DNA of 64,000 nucleotides from Siphonodentalium dalli (lineage: Eukaryota > Mollusca > Scaphopoda > Gadilida > Siphonodentaliidae), in assembly GCA_032622095.1 (NCBI GenBank), contig CP136064.1, positions 130,373,605-130,437,604 on the forward strand, in the 5' to 3' direction. The position numbers and the translations under genes are program-made. Shown here in pieces: positions 48,619 through 58,751 of this stretch; the first letter of the stretch is position 1; every line of letters begins with the position of its first letter. A model generated the notes under the pieces. That model was not told where the DNA came from and ran no database searches. It saw only the letters and a program-made list of their open reading frames with translations.

Positions 48619-49013
48619 TAATAACAAAAACAAATTAATATTTGCAGAAGTTCAAAAATATATAGTCGCTACAAACCGCTTTACCAATTAACACATTCAC
48701 CACCCCTGGGTCAACGTCACGCACGAATGCCATCGTCTTAGTACCCCATGCAGAGCTAAAAGATATCATTAAAACTGACAAACACATCTTCTCTATGTCA
48801 ACAACCAGTAATCAAACTAAATGAACTCACATATTTGAACCCGGATCTGGTAACACACACACAAAAAAAAACAATTTAAACATATATATATATACCATCT
48901 TGTTGTTATAATAACGTGTGTAATTTTATGGGGAGAGGGGCTATCTAAGTTGTATAACTTGTGCCCCAATCCCATTTGTACATAAATGATACAATAAAAT
49001 ATGTTTAAACTAA
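46327..49013 (+). mobile_element. 5'-truncated LINE, CR1/Jockey-like, inserted in the pearl-like array
   Basis: The element starts inside the linker between endonuclease and reverse transcriptase, runs through RT and a C-terminal zinc-finger-like domain, and has a 3' UTR from about 48619. The end, AATAAAATATGTTTAAAC, is shared with the copies at 61573 and 27163. The junctions split a repeat unit exactly (GGGAACGA on the left, GTCATTTTGGGG on the right), with little or no target-site duplication visible. ORF1 and the endonuclease are missing, so it was dead on arrival. Confidence 0.9.
48619..49013 (+). other. LINE 3' UTR and tail
   Basis: Contains GGGGAGAGGGGCTATC..., TTGTGCCCCAATCCC and ends AATAAAATATGTTTAAAC. 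The same ordered words occur at 61480-61573 and, in a short fragment, at 50907-50977. The shared 3' end suggests it is the part recognised by the reverse transcriptase for priming. Confidence 0.8.
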
Positions 49014-49965
49014 GTCATTTTGGGGTCATTCGGCCAAAAAACATGGCCGCTGGTGGCCATCTTGGATTTCAAATTTTAATCCATTGGCGCGGGCTACAGG
49101 CCGTACTGTTTGTCTGATCATCATAAAATTTGTCATGAATGTTGACATTTACATGTAGATGGGAACGAGTCATTTTATGATCATTCGGCCAAAAAACATG
49201 GCTGCTAGTGGCCATCTTGGATTTTACTCTTTGCATCACTAAATCCTTTGACACACCCTACACACAACATCCCTGATCTGATCATCACCAAACTTCATAT
49301 GGATCATCGGGGTGACCTCTTAATGGGAACGAGTCATTTTGGGGTCATTCGGCAAAAAAAATATGGCCACTAATGGCCATTTTGGATTTTACTCTTTGTA
49401 TGACTAAATATTTATATAAAATCCATTAGCATGGGTTATAGACCGATCTGTTTGTTTGATCTTCATGAAATTTGTCATGGATGTTGACATTGATATGTAG
49501 ATGGGAATGAGTCATTTTGGGGTCATTCGGAAAAAAAACATGGCCGCCGTTGGCCATTTTAGAATTTACTCTTTGCATCACTAAATCCTTTGGCACACCC
49601 TTACATACCACATCCCTGATCCAAACATTATGAAAGTTGTCATGAATGTTGATATTGACATGTAGATGGGAATGAGTCATTTTGGAGGTCATTCAGCCAA
49701 AAAACATGGCCGCTGGTGGCCATCTTGGATTTCAAAATTGAATCCGTTGACGCGGGCTACAGGCCGTACTGTTTGTCTGATCTTAATAAAAATTATGATG
49801 CATGTTGACATTGCGATAAAGATCGGAACGAGTCATTATAGGATCATTCGGCCAAAAAAAATGGCCACATTTCAATTAGCACCTTTCCTAATTCCTCCAT
49901 TTACTGTCAACCACTAAATTATTCCCCTACCTAATTTGAGCTACAGTGTCATTGCCACTTTCATT
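49014..49965 (+). repeat. Pearl-like element, remaining units and 3' tail
   Basis: Continues the array broken at 46326, with about six core units up to about 49870. The terminal segment AATTTGAGCTACAGTGTC then ATTGCCACTTTC at 49935-49965 matches 735-768. With the head at 45531 this makes one complete element of about 1.75 kb, excluding the LINE. Confidence 0.85.
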
Positions 49966-50061
49966 ATATATATTTGTTTTGTATTGTTTACATCGGTCTC
50001 GCGTGGACGTATTATGTCATTAAACCATCTATATATCTACTAGAGTAGAACAGTATAAATT

Positions 50062-50190
50062 CAGTGTGCTCATAATCACTGGGCCTATAATAATCACTGG
50101 GCCTATAATAATCACTGGGCCTATAATAATAATAATAATAATCACTGGGCCTATAATAATCACTGGGCCTCATAATCACTGGGCCTATAT
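50062..50190 (+). repeat. 18-bp minisatellite (AATCACTGGGCCTATAAT)
   Basis: Six units of CATAATCACTGGGCCTAT or AATAATCACTGGGCCTAT, with a short (AAT)n expansion near 50122-50142. The minus-strand ORF rich in PSDYYR is a translation of this array. Confidence 0.9.
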
Positions 50191-50906
50191 TGTTCGACTT
50201 GAAATGTATTACTAAAGATGGTGGTTCTCTTCCCTGAACTTTCTGCATAGTGATAAATTATAATCACTTTGCATTTCCATGGGACTTGTATGAAGTTGTT
50301 GTGGTCATATTTAACCCTCAGCCACCATACCCCCTTGAATGATATGCTACCTTTACATTCGGAGTGAAAGTTTTTTTTTATGATGCTACATTTAGGAGCA
50401 CGTTGCTCCTCGTTACTGGAAGCGTATTCGTCAAGCACATAGAAAGTTAACCCGAATTTTACAGAACTCAAATCTTTATCACTGACATTTTCAAATATAT
50501 CTGTCCGGTTAACACGATGACAAAATATACCTTAGTACAGTTATTCAGTGCAAGTCATCTGATAACTAAATGTTTTCAGTATTTTCGATGAAGTTTGGAA
50601 ATAGAAACAAAATTAAACTGCCAATAAATATCTAAATATTTCGACTTTTATTATCTGTCAACATTCTTTTATTTGGATCTGCAATATCTCGCCATCATGA
50701 AATGACAAACTCGTTTAAACAGTGATTTTCTCGAGCATTAAAATTTATGACGAAAACACCCTTTTGCATAAAACCATGTTCGGACCTTAGTGGAAACGAA
50801 CAAACAATCACACAAACGCCATCAAATGTTAGCTACCATAACCCATTTAGCAATAAGCTCTCATGGAAGGCACTACACCAACCACCATTTGTATACTTAA
50901 TTATTT

Positions 50907-50977
50907 TTATTTGGAGAGGGGCTTCATACGTTGACAAAACTTGTGCCCCGATTCCTTTTGTGCAAATAAAATATGCT
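50907..50977 (+). mobile_element. LINE 3'-tail fragment
   Basis: TTTGGAGAGGGGCTTCATAC, CTTGTGCCCCGATTCC and AAATAAAATATGCTT match the 3' UTR end of the LINE at 46327. Only about 70 bp is left. Confidence 0.65.
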
Positions 50978-51701
50978 TCAAGTCAAGACTGGGTCACACC
51001 ATGCATACATGCACGTATAACCAGCCTTATAATGCCCGTTTTGTCCCATGTAACGTGTTGTCTGTCTGTCACCCAAACACAAAATGTATCGCAGCCATGT
51101 GCTTGTGACGTATAATGGGAGAATTATGTATATCACCTCTATCAATAACACCATTCCATTGTCTTTCTACATGATTTTTGAAAGGCTACATAGAGGCTAC
51201 TGTGTCACTACGCTCAAAACAATTGGTCTAGTTCCACAAAACGCACAGCGTTGCGTGTGATGTTGTCGTCATCACTGGATTCGATTACAAAACAACATGG
51301 GTAAATGTTGGAGATATTGGACGGCTAGGAATTATAAAAAGCAAGATTTAGTGGCACATGGTAAGTGCTTGGTTATTCAAGACGAGAGAATGTTTCTATG
51401 AGGCATATTATCTTAACCAAGCTTAATAGTCATATATTCGGTCTGGTGCAAAATGTGCCGATGTGATGGATTCTGGAAACACCTTATTGTCGTTTTCCTT
51501 GGCGCAGCCTCGCTCATTACGATGGTAGGTCTTCTTACCAAATATATATCTGCAACGGGACGTGACCGGGCTGGGCCGGTGATTTGAAAGTATTTCCGAC
51601 CCCTATATATATTTAGTCAATGGGAAGCAAGAACCAATATTAGTTATCGATCCATATATATTCTTTCCTGGAAAAAATCAACGAAGTAAATCCCAGTATC
51701 T
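50978..51701. other. Unassigned DNA with two short exon-like ORFs
   Basis: 51297-51360 (ATGGGTAAATGTTGG..., 21 codons, donor GTAAGT) and 51453-51524 (MCRCDGFWKHLIVVFLGAAS..., 24 codons, phase 0, donor GTAGGT) both look like first exons. The second is a plausible signal peptide and a rival first exon for the MMP gene 6.5 kb downstream. Neither has further support. Confidence 0.3.
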
Positions 51702-52022
51702 TTAAAGGTACTCAATCCGATCAGACGCTCCTAAATTACTATTTCTTTTGGCTTCGGGGGTAAAAATTATTTGATTCGAGTCGAGGTTAATAGCCACTTG
51801 ATTTTTGAGTTATCTATTTTCATTCGCATCTTCGTCCGTTTCACCACGTGCTTCTGCACACGTCCTGGTTCACAAACAATAGAAATTGCAAACTTCAAAA
51901 ATCGATATATAATCACCCTGAGCTTTGATGGGTGGGTTCCTCGACTCGAATCAAATAGTTTTTACCCCCGAAGCCAAATAAATAGTCATTTAGGAGAGTC
52001 TGATCGGATTGAGTACCTTTAA
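51702..52022. repeat. TTAA MITE with long inverted arms (foldback form)
   Basis: Bounded by TTAA at 51702-51705 and 52019-52022. Both ends read AGGTACTCAATCCGATCAGA then C[G/T]CTCCTAAAT and run inward as inverted copies for about 80 bp, through GGCTTCGGGGGTAAAAA and GATTCGAGTCGAGG. The related full copies at 41420 and 58752 have two different ends, so this copy carries an inverted duplicate of one end. Confidence 0.88.
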
Positions 52023-52191
52023 AACATGTAAATAACATCATATAGCCTTGTTTAATATCTATGAGCGTTTGTGTATATAAACGATTAACCCATAGTACCA
52101 GATTTACATTTATGTTCAGCTTATACTTACGACGATGATGATGACGGTCATTTTGCTTATGATGATGGTGGTGGTCATGATGATGGTGATA

Positions 52192-52223
<32 letters not shown>

Positions 52224-53433
52224 CGGCCATGCTTTTAGAGATCGATTTCTTTTGAGATGAATGATTATATTTCGTATCGCGTATATGTGGTATGCATGAT
52301 GACAACTTCAGATGGCTGGATGTCGTTGTGATTACGTATGTCCCATATACGGAGATATGCTTGAAACACGAATCTGTACATAAGAAAGAGATTCTAATTG
52401 ACAAATGTTGATCATTTGTTCGATAAACTCTGTGTATTCCACCAGGAACCGAGCGTACAGAGCAAACAGATATCCGTGTTCCTACGCCGGTTATCCGCCT
52501 GAGTCATGCTCGATTATCCGTTACTCGGTGAATTGAGACTCCAACATGGCGGGAATTGATTCGCAGGGTGACGCGTTGTTATATTGGGATCACATTTTGG
52601 ATACAACATCCACAAGTGCAACGATACTTACTCACCGGCATACAATTAAAGTGCAACATTGCCACGCACCAAACTACATTTTATCAACGGGCGAGGATAT
52701 GGTGTTTAACTTTGACTGCATGTATGCTCTCGGCCCAAATTGAATGTGGAACCTAGCCGGATTAATCATTTTATCTTGTATCGCTCGATGTTTGCGTCAT
52801 ATACTTGTTTGTTATATGTTATTGTCCGTTATCAACACTCACTGTTATCCTCGTCCCTATCTTAACCGCTTCCGATAGGCCCAAGTCCTGTCACGTGCCG
52901 GGCGACAAATCACAATGTCTCCCCTGACCAGTGTGACATTGTTTTTGTCGCCCGCCTGACGTTATCAGGCAAGAATGTCTCTAAGCACACACATATTATT
53001 ATGTTTTATTAACCCATTTCACACAGTGCAGTAACTCAGCTATTTGACATATATATATACGAACCTGAATCATTAATCTTATATACCCCAACGGGATCGC
53101 AAAAAAACACAAGTTGTGGTGTTGGCTAAGTTGCATATATCTCTAAGTTCGAACTTTTAAGTTGATACTTTTTCCATCGAAACGTCTGGGTAATTCAATA
53201 TATTCTTTGGCGAAATTATGGTGCGATATTGACGAGTCGATGGCTTGGGGTATGTTGGTTAACAGTATTGATGTTGTGCAACGTAATAGATACGTTTGTC
53301 GTGCATGCGTTCGACTGTACGCTTATCCCTTATATCAGATTTCTTCGGCGTGTTTCCGTTGTTATTATTGCAACTATAGATATAACATTTTGCCCAGAAC
53401 TGCTTGTTACCGAACTAGGTGAATATCGTTTCA
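52023..53433. other. Unassigned DNA with (GAT)n and a 21-bp hairpin
   Basis: An imperfect (GAT/GGT)n tract lies at 52130-52225; the minus-strand His-rich ORF is its translation. A hairpin lies at 52891-52950: CCGGGCGACAAATCACAATG pairs with CATTGTTTTTGTCGCCCG. A related sequence occurs inverted at 55958-55982. ORFs at 52546 and 53229 have no recognised domain. Confidence 0.5.
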
Positions 53434-54239
53434 AACGGAGTAACAGTAGTACAGGAGGCTCGTTCGCCTCACATATAAAAATAGATTTTTTGGCGGTAAA
53501 ATTGTTTGTACTAAAATATTCCAATTTTTTTTTTTCAAAACATATTTTTTTTTTCCAAAATTTTCAAAAAAAAGTTTTTAAAAATCTCAAAAATTTATAA
53601 CGAGTTTTCGGTCTCTTACCCAAATATCGGCCGACTATTCAATGTCGAATGTTTTTAAATTATTTGCGTGTAATATCTTTTGTTATAGGCCAACTATTTT
53701 TGTTCAAACAAATTTTAAATATTTTTCATGAAACTCTGTTAATTTTATTAATCGAAGTTTAGAAATAGCTTTATACCAAATATATGTGTATGTACTGGTC
53801 CGAGTCGATGTAATCTTGGCCATTGTCACCATCGGTATGAATGCATACATTTCAGTGTTTATCACCAGACGCAGTCCATACTCATATAATTGTCTCCACA
53901 ATACCTGAAATAATTTGACGCCATTACTCTTACATAAATAATAAAGAGCGTTTATTCTTTACTTCTCTATCCCGATGAAGTTATTGAGTATATGACAGGT
54001 GTGCATTATCGCGAATTATAAATTATTGAGATGTTGTACTATTTTGAAAGCAGTCACGCTCGGACGAAGAGCGTGATACGAAATTACTACCCCGAATGAA
54101 CTGACATATTCTATGGAACAAATTTTCAAGTATGTACACACACATAATCACACGCGTCAATGAGGGTAACACCCTATAGGTCGAAAAGAGGGACACCTTG
54201 GATAAATTTACCAAATGACTGCTATTATATCTGTTGACA

Positions 54240-54780
54240 TCTATGCGTGTTCAGACACGCTTTCAATTAAGTTATCGATAGCTTATCTGAACATCATTAC
54301 CTGTTTAACGGGTTATGATCACGTAAGTTTGATAAGCTGTGTCATTGTTAGCATTAACGAGATAATTAGTTATCAAAATATGCATACATAATACGTACAG
54401 GTGCTAATACGCTCAATAATAGAAGTTACTTCGGTGTCATTGTTATAACAACATTACGTAATAACCACTTATCGACCTATTCATACTTACGCTCATATAT
54501 AATCTTATATAATGTTGCCTCATCGGTGCTAACTATGTTAGGGAGGTATGGTATACAAATATCTATGACGAAGTTTCCTTTTATGCATGTTCAGACACGC
54601 TTTCAATTAAGCTATCGATAGAGTGTCTGAACATCATTAGTTGTTTAACGGGATATGATCACGTAAGGTGATAAGCTGTGTCATTGTTAGCATTAACGCG
54701 ATAATTAGTTATCAAAAATATGCATACATAATACGTACATGTGATAAGACACGCAATAATAGAAGTTACTTTGGTGTTGT
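54240..54780 (+). repeat. Tandem duplication, 339-bp period, with palindromic start
   Basis: 54249-54440 and 54588-54780 are more than 90% alike by eye. Both carry TTCAGACACGCTTTCAATTA, TTTAACGGG(T/A)TATGATCACG and ATGCATACATAATACGTAC. The start forms a hairpin (TGTTCAGACAC ... GTGTCTGAACA in the second copy). Confidence 0.85.
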
Positions 54781-55019
54781 TGTTATAGTCAAGAGAAACA
54801 ATGGCTATTGAGAAGTATGGCCTTGTACGTAAATAATAAAGCGCGTTATCGAATATATGTTACACCATATCTCCCCTCCCTACTTATAGATATATAACGA
54901 AAACGAGAATAATATGTTGATGAAGTTTATTGAAATTTAATCATTGTCAGAATCTTCGACCGTTAGACACTGGTTCCGATCAGATATAAAATGTTCGAGT
55001 TGTCGCACCATGCGTAAAG

Positions 55020-55110
55020 TGTCTACAGACAGACAGACAGACAGACGGACGGACGGACGGACTAACGACGAGTGGTCAATCCGGGCAACGACACTATGTT
55101 TACCATACTA
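55020..55110 (+). repeat. (ACAG)n(ACGG)n microsatellite with hairpin
   Basis: (CAGA)5-6 passes into (CGGA)4-5 at 55025-55062, then ACGACGAGTGGTCAATCCGG and a hairpin TTTACCATA-CTA-TGGTATGGGTAAA. This is the compound proto-microsatellite common in HINE/pearl-type repeats of marine invertebrates. Confidence 0.75.
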
Positions 55111-55275
55111 TGGTATGGGTAAACATAAAAATGAGCAAATGAGCAAAAAAATGAGCAAATGAGTGTTGTTGTTGTTGTTGTTATTTTTTTTTTTAGAATA
55201 TTTTAGTACAAACAATTTTACCGCCAAAAAATCTGTTTTTATATGTGAGGCGAACGAGCCTCCTGTACTACTAGT

Positions 55276-56700
55276 AACATCGTTTTACGACATCACAAAT
55301 CCCAGTGATATGGTTGTACGTAACTCTATAACTGCTAAATAATGTGTAAACATAGTTTTTTGTGCCGTCACTCATTTGAAAGAGTTGTCGATATTACACT
55401 CTCATAAGAGCCCTCGATAACCTAATATCAGCCTATACTAACTTACTGGTTTACATTGCATGGACCGATTTTGACGATTTAACCGCCAAAATGATAGTAA
55501 ATGAACGGCGATTATCGCCACCTTAACTTCTTTACTGCCTTATATGAATACGCCCTGTCACTAACTCGAGGAAATATTGGATCCACCAGGTTTTAGTGTT
55601 ACAGGTCAAAGTTTTGGAGTAGGTAACATTCCATATATATATATGGAAGTCGTGAATAATTCAAAATCTCCATATATGGAAATGCTACTACAAAACTTTA
55701 ACCAGTAGCACTAAAACCACGGAACCGGGCTGGAAGAATCTCTGAAACAACGGAACGGAGCTGGATGGATCCAATACGGCCGTGACCCAGTGAACTCGCT
55801 TATAGACCTCCCAGGACGATACGAAGTTACTGAAATTATAATCGCGCGAGAAAACACTCTTGCGATGCGATGACCCAGTGCAGCATCGTGCTGTGAATGA
55901 CAAGGGATGTGTCTTTAGTAATCGGATAACAAAACAGCTGTTGTCCTTCTTCTCCGGGAGACATTGAGGTTTGTCACCCGCTTAAGACCCGAATGTCTCA
56001 CTCGGAGCTGAGCAGAAGGGCGAAAACTGTATATCGGGGGTCATGGCTCCTATCTGGTGGAATCGGGCTTCCCCGATGGAGCTCGATTGAAGACGGTGAG
56101 AATCGGAGAATGCCCAGACAAGTTCTAACTCTGCTCTATATATTATACTATTCCGGTTTATGAAAGATAAATCAAACCGGTGGTCGTATAAATATATCAG
56201 TTCTTTTGATAACTAAATTAAGTAAAACACATAAACCTTCGTATTGTAGATATAAATTAAACTTCTACAACCGAGAAATTGATGCGAATGTGCGTTGGAA
56301 TTTTATTCTGATATTTATGAACGTTGTCATGCGGCAATTAAGTACTGTTATAAATTCGGTCTTATTCAAGAGACTTGGTATAGACATATACTATGGGTGT
56401 TGTACTCCACTGACCCTGAATTTTTGTATCCATATCGAGTCCCAACGGACATTAAAAACAATTTTTATCACCACATGTTCAGTTTCTGTGTTTATTACAT
56501 GATCCTACTCTTATTCCATTCAATGAACTCATTCTATAATTTTTGATATGCAACGTTCGTTCCATAACAGGAAATAGTTCCAGGTGATCTTTGACCTTCG
56601 GTTGGTCGTCTGTTTACATTCCGTCTCAAAATAATATGGCTTCCAATATATATAAGCATGTTTTATCGACGTTTTGGATCATGTAATAAATGGATTCTGC
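55276..56700. other. Mostly unassigned; imperfect inverted repeat at 55578-55767
   Basis: GGATCCACCAGGTTTTAGTG at 55580 pairs with CACTAAAACC at 55708, and the interior pairs partly (AAAGTTTTGGAGTAG with CTACTACAAAACTTT), centred on CCATATATATATATGG. An 83-codon ORF at 56295-56546 has a protein-like aromatic composition but no known domain. Confidence 0.45.
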
Positions 56701-56704
56701 AAAT

Positions 56705-56831
56705 AGTCCCCAGTTTATAGCGGAATTTACACAACTCGTCCAGTAAATTAAGTCTGGACCTCGCCAAAGGCTCGTTCCCGACCTAATTTACTGGACACGT
56801 TTTGTAAATTCTGCTATAAACTGGGGACTCG
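56705..56831. repeat. Near-perfect hairpin
   Basis: AGTCCCCAGTTTATAGCGGA then ATTTACA pairs with TGTAAATTCTGCTATAAACT then GGGGACT. The inner parts GTCCAGTAAATTA and TAATTTACTGGAC also pair. It has the same size class as the hairpins at 5758, 9054 and 36546. Confidence 0.88.
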
Positions 56832-56929
56832 TTGTATAGATCCTCGATTTATGAGATAGGGCGAACACATCTACACCTGTCTCAACTGTGTTGAGCTTTA
56901 AGATCTCAGAACGTTATAAATCAGGAGGA

Positions 56930-57715
56930 AATGGTTCTTTATTCCGGTGTTTCTTTAAGGTTCTTTATTCCGAAAATATCATGAGTGTTCTTTATTCAGA
57001 AAATAGGCCTACCGCAGGATGTCTATTTATCCGAAGGTCCATTATTCCGAAATAATTTAGGAAATTCTATACATTATTGAAAACACAGTGGGAAACAATT
57101 AAAATGTTCTCTCAGACTTTAATCCACGGGACTACTATCTCTGCATTATTTACATTAATGGCCTCTATATACCCGACAATGATTAGATGGGCCCATCCAT
57201 TATAGGTTTTGATTACCATATATCGGCTTTAAAAGGTGTAGTTTCACCATGACATAGTGTTAGCTTCTTGTCAGTCACCCAAACGATTAACCATGAGCGC
57301 ATTATGATTCCGTTGTCCATGCAGCTAGTAGCGAAAATATTAAAGAGCGTTCTTACTATGCATATTTATGAATTGTGCATATTATAATTGGTAGTTTTTT
57401 TTGTTTTTTTTTTGTTAGAGGAAAATTTACTTAGAAAATGGTTGACTATTTTTGGTGTTAAATCGGATGGGGAAAGTTTAAATGACCGTATACATGCAAT
57501 ACCACATCAGGTATGCGTGTAAATTATATTTTAAAACTTGTTCAGACGTTGATTATTAAATTATACTGACAGTTAGGAGTCCCTATACTTTATGGGTATA
57601 TATATACTTTCGGAACAAAGAACCTTCGTAATAAAGAACCCTCTTTATACTTTCGGACTAAAGAAGACTCTTGATACTTTCGGAAAATAAAGAACCTTCG
57701 GCATAAAGAATAGGA
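56930..57715. repeat. Small foldback with tandem-motif arms (GGTTCTTTATTCCGAAA)
   Basis: At 56935-57050 the motif GGTTCTTTATTCCGAAAAT occurs four to five times. At 57605-57715 its reverse complement TTCGGAATAAAGAACC-type occurs four to five times. About 550 bp lie between. Arms made of short direct repeats in opposite orientation again recall FB-type architecture. Confidence 0.75.
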
Positions 57716-58064
57716 CCCCAAGTCATGCAGGACTCTAAAACTACTGGGTGGGTCAAAACTAATTCTTGGTGTATTATAGAATTTAGAAAATATATGCCCA
57801 AGAGAATGAAATAAACAACTGTCCGTGGTTAGTTTATGACAGCAGCCTTGAAAGGTGAATACTTCTTGTGGAGTTAATAATTAACATTTATACGTGTGCG
57901 CGGAAAATGTTTCAAAATATGATAATGACATTGTCCTTGGACCGTTCTTGATAGTCTGGTGACAATGTAAAAAGCACCACCATAATACATAAAATATGCC
58001 ATTTCCCAACAATAGAAAAATGTGTCAAAGGATGGTTTCAACGAATAGGAATGTCTCTTTACAG
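57716..58064. other. Intron side of the MMP exon
   Basis: No repeat was recognised. The last bases, GAATGTCTCTTTACAG, form the splice acceptor. Confidence 0.45.
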
Positions 58065-58188
58065 AAATATTTGGCACAATTCGGATATCTACCGGAAATG
58101 GACAGAAAATCAAGTTCCCTTATTACTGAGGATGCCGTTGTTAACGCTATCAAAGAATTCCAGAGTTTCGCTAATATACCCATCACAG
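58065..58188 (+). CDS. Matrix metalloproteinase exon: propeptide, peptidoglycan-binding-like domain
   Basis: The acceptor TCTCTTTACAG ends at 58064 and the donor GTAAGA begins at 58189. The exon is 124 nt, starting in phase 0 and ending in phase 1. It encodes KYLAQFGYLPE, an insert DRKSSSLITED, and AVVNAIKEFQSFANIPITG. This is the helical PGBD-like fold that opens MMP zymogens (typical pattern YL..FGYL ... A...FQ.F..L.VTG). The split glycine codon joins exactly to the next exon at 63168. The product would be a secreted or membrane-anchored zinc endopeptidase that cleaves extracellular matrix, kept latent by the propeptide. The start at 57996 suggested by the open frame lies in intron sequence and is not the true start. 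Confidence 0.9.
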
Positions 58189-58751
58189 GTAAGACTAAAT
58201 AAAGTAGCCAAAGATTCTGATACAAAATACTGTATCAAACTTTCAATGCTACCCAAATAACACGCACCACAATTTTCAAACTTCAAAAGGCGTTACTTGC
58301 TTTTGTCACGGTTCCAATGGTCATGATGGCACTGAACAACGAAGACCGTATATTGTTACTTCTACGCGGATCAAGATTAGTCAGCCAATTTTTCACTGCA
58401 GACAGTGCGTGGGTGGGTGGTGTGTGTGTGGGGGGGGGGGGGGGGGGGTCTTGAACAAATTTGCAGACAGGGTTGAAAAAAATAATATCCGCAATTTATT
58501 ATTACAGTGCCACAACGGCAGTGACCTGGTCACAAACAAGATCATAAATGGCAAAAAAAAAAAAAAAAACTGTGCCAATGAATTAGCATATATACGTAGC
58601 TGAATGGGTGCCTCCAATCGTATTGCCAACACTGAAATCCTTCTGAGCGACTACATTATTCAAGTTTGCTGATCAATGAAATACAGGTGACATTCAATGG
58701 ATTGTGGGCAGTTCGTCAGTGGTTGCTTATGCATGTGTGATGATTTTATAA
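58189..58751 (+). other. MMP intron, first part
   Basis: Contains a run of 20 G at 58429-58448 after a GTGGGTGG/(GT)n lead-in, and an A-run near 58554-58570. No gene was seen. Confidence 0.5.

Larger units (their letters stand above)
53434..55275. repeat. Element bounded by inverted repeats of about 85 bp
   Basis: 53440-53523 (AGTACAGGAGGCTCGTTCGC then CTCACATATAAAAATAGATT and TTTTGGCGGTAAAATTGTTT) recurs almost perfectly as its reverse complement at 55191-55270. The arms enclose about 1.7 kb that contains T- and A-rich tracts, the 339-bp tandem duplication and a pearl-type microsatellite. It may be a non-autonomous DNA transposon, although the outer limits are not certain. Confidence 0.75.

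Noticed and set aside
51913-52404. 163-codon minus-strand ORF rich in histidine
   Set aside because: The histidines come from the (GAT)n/(CAT)n tract at 52130-52225, and the ORF runs into the MITE at 51702-52022.
55980-56110. Possible exon ending in ACG|GTGAGA
   Set aside because: There is a plausible donor and moderate GC content, but the reading shows no recognisable protein and there is no supported acceptor.
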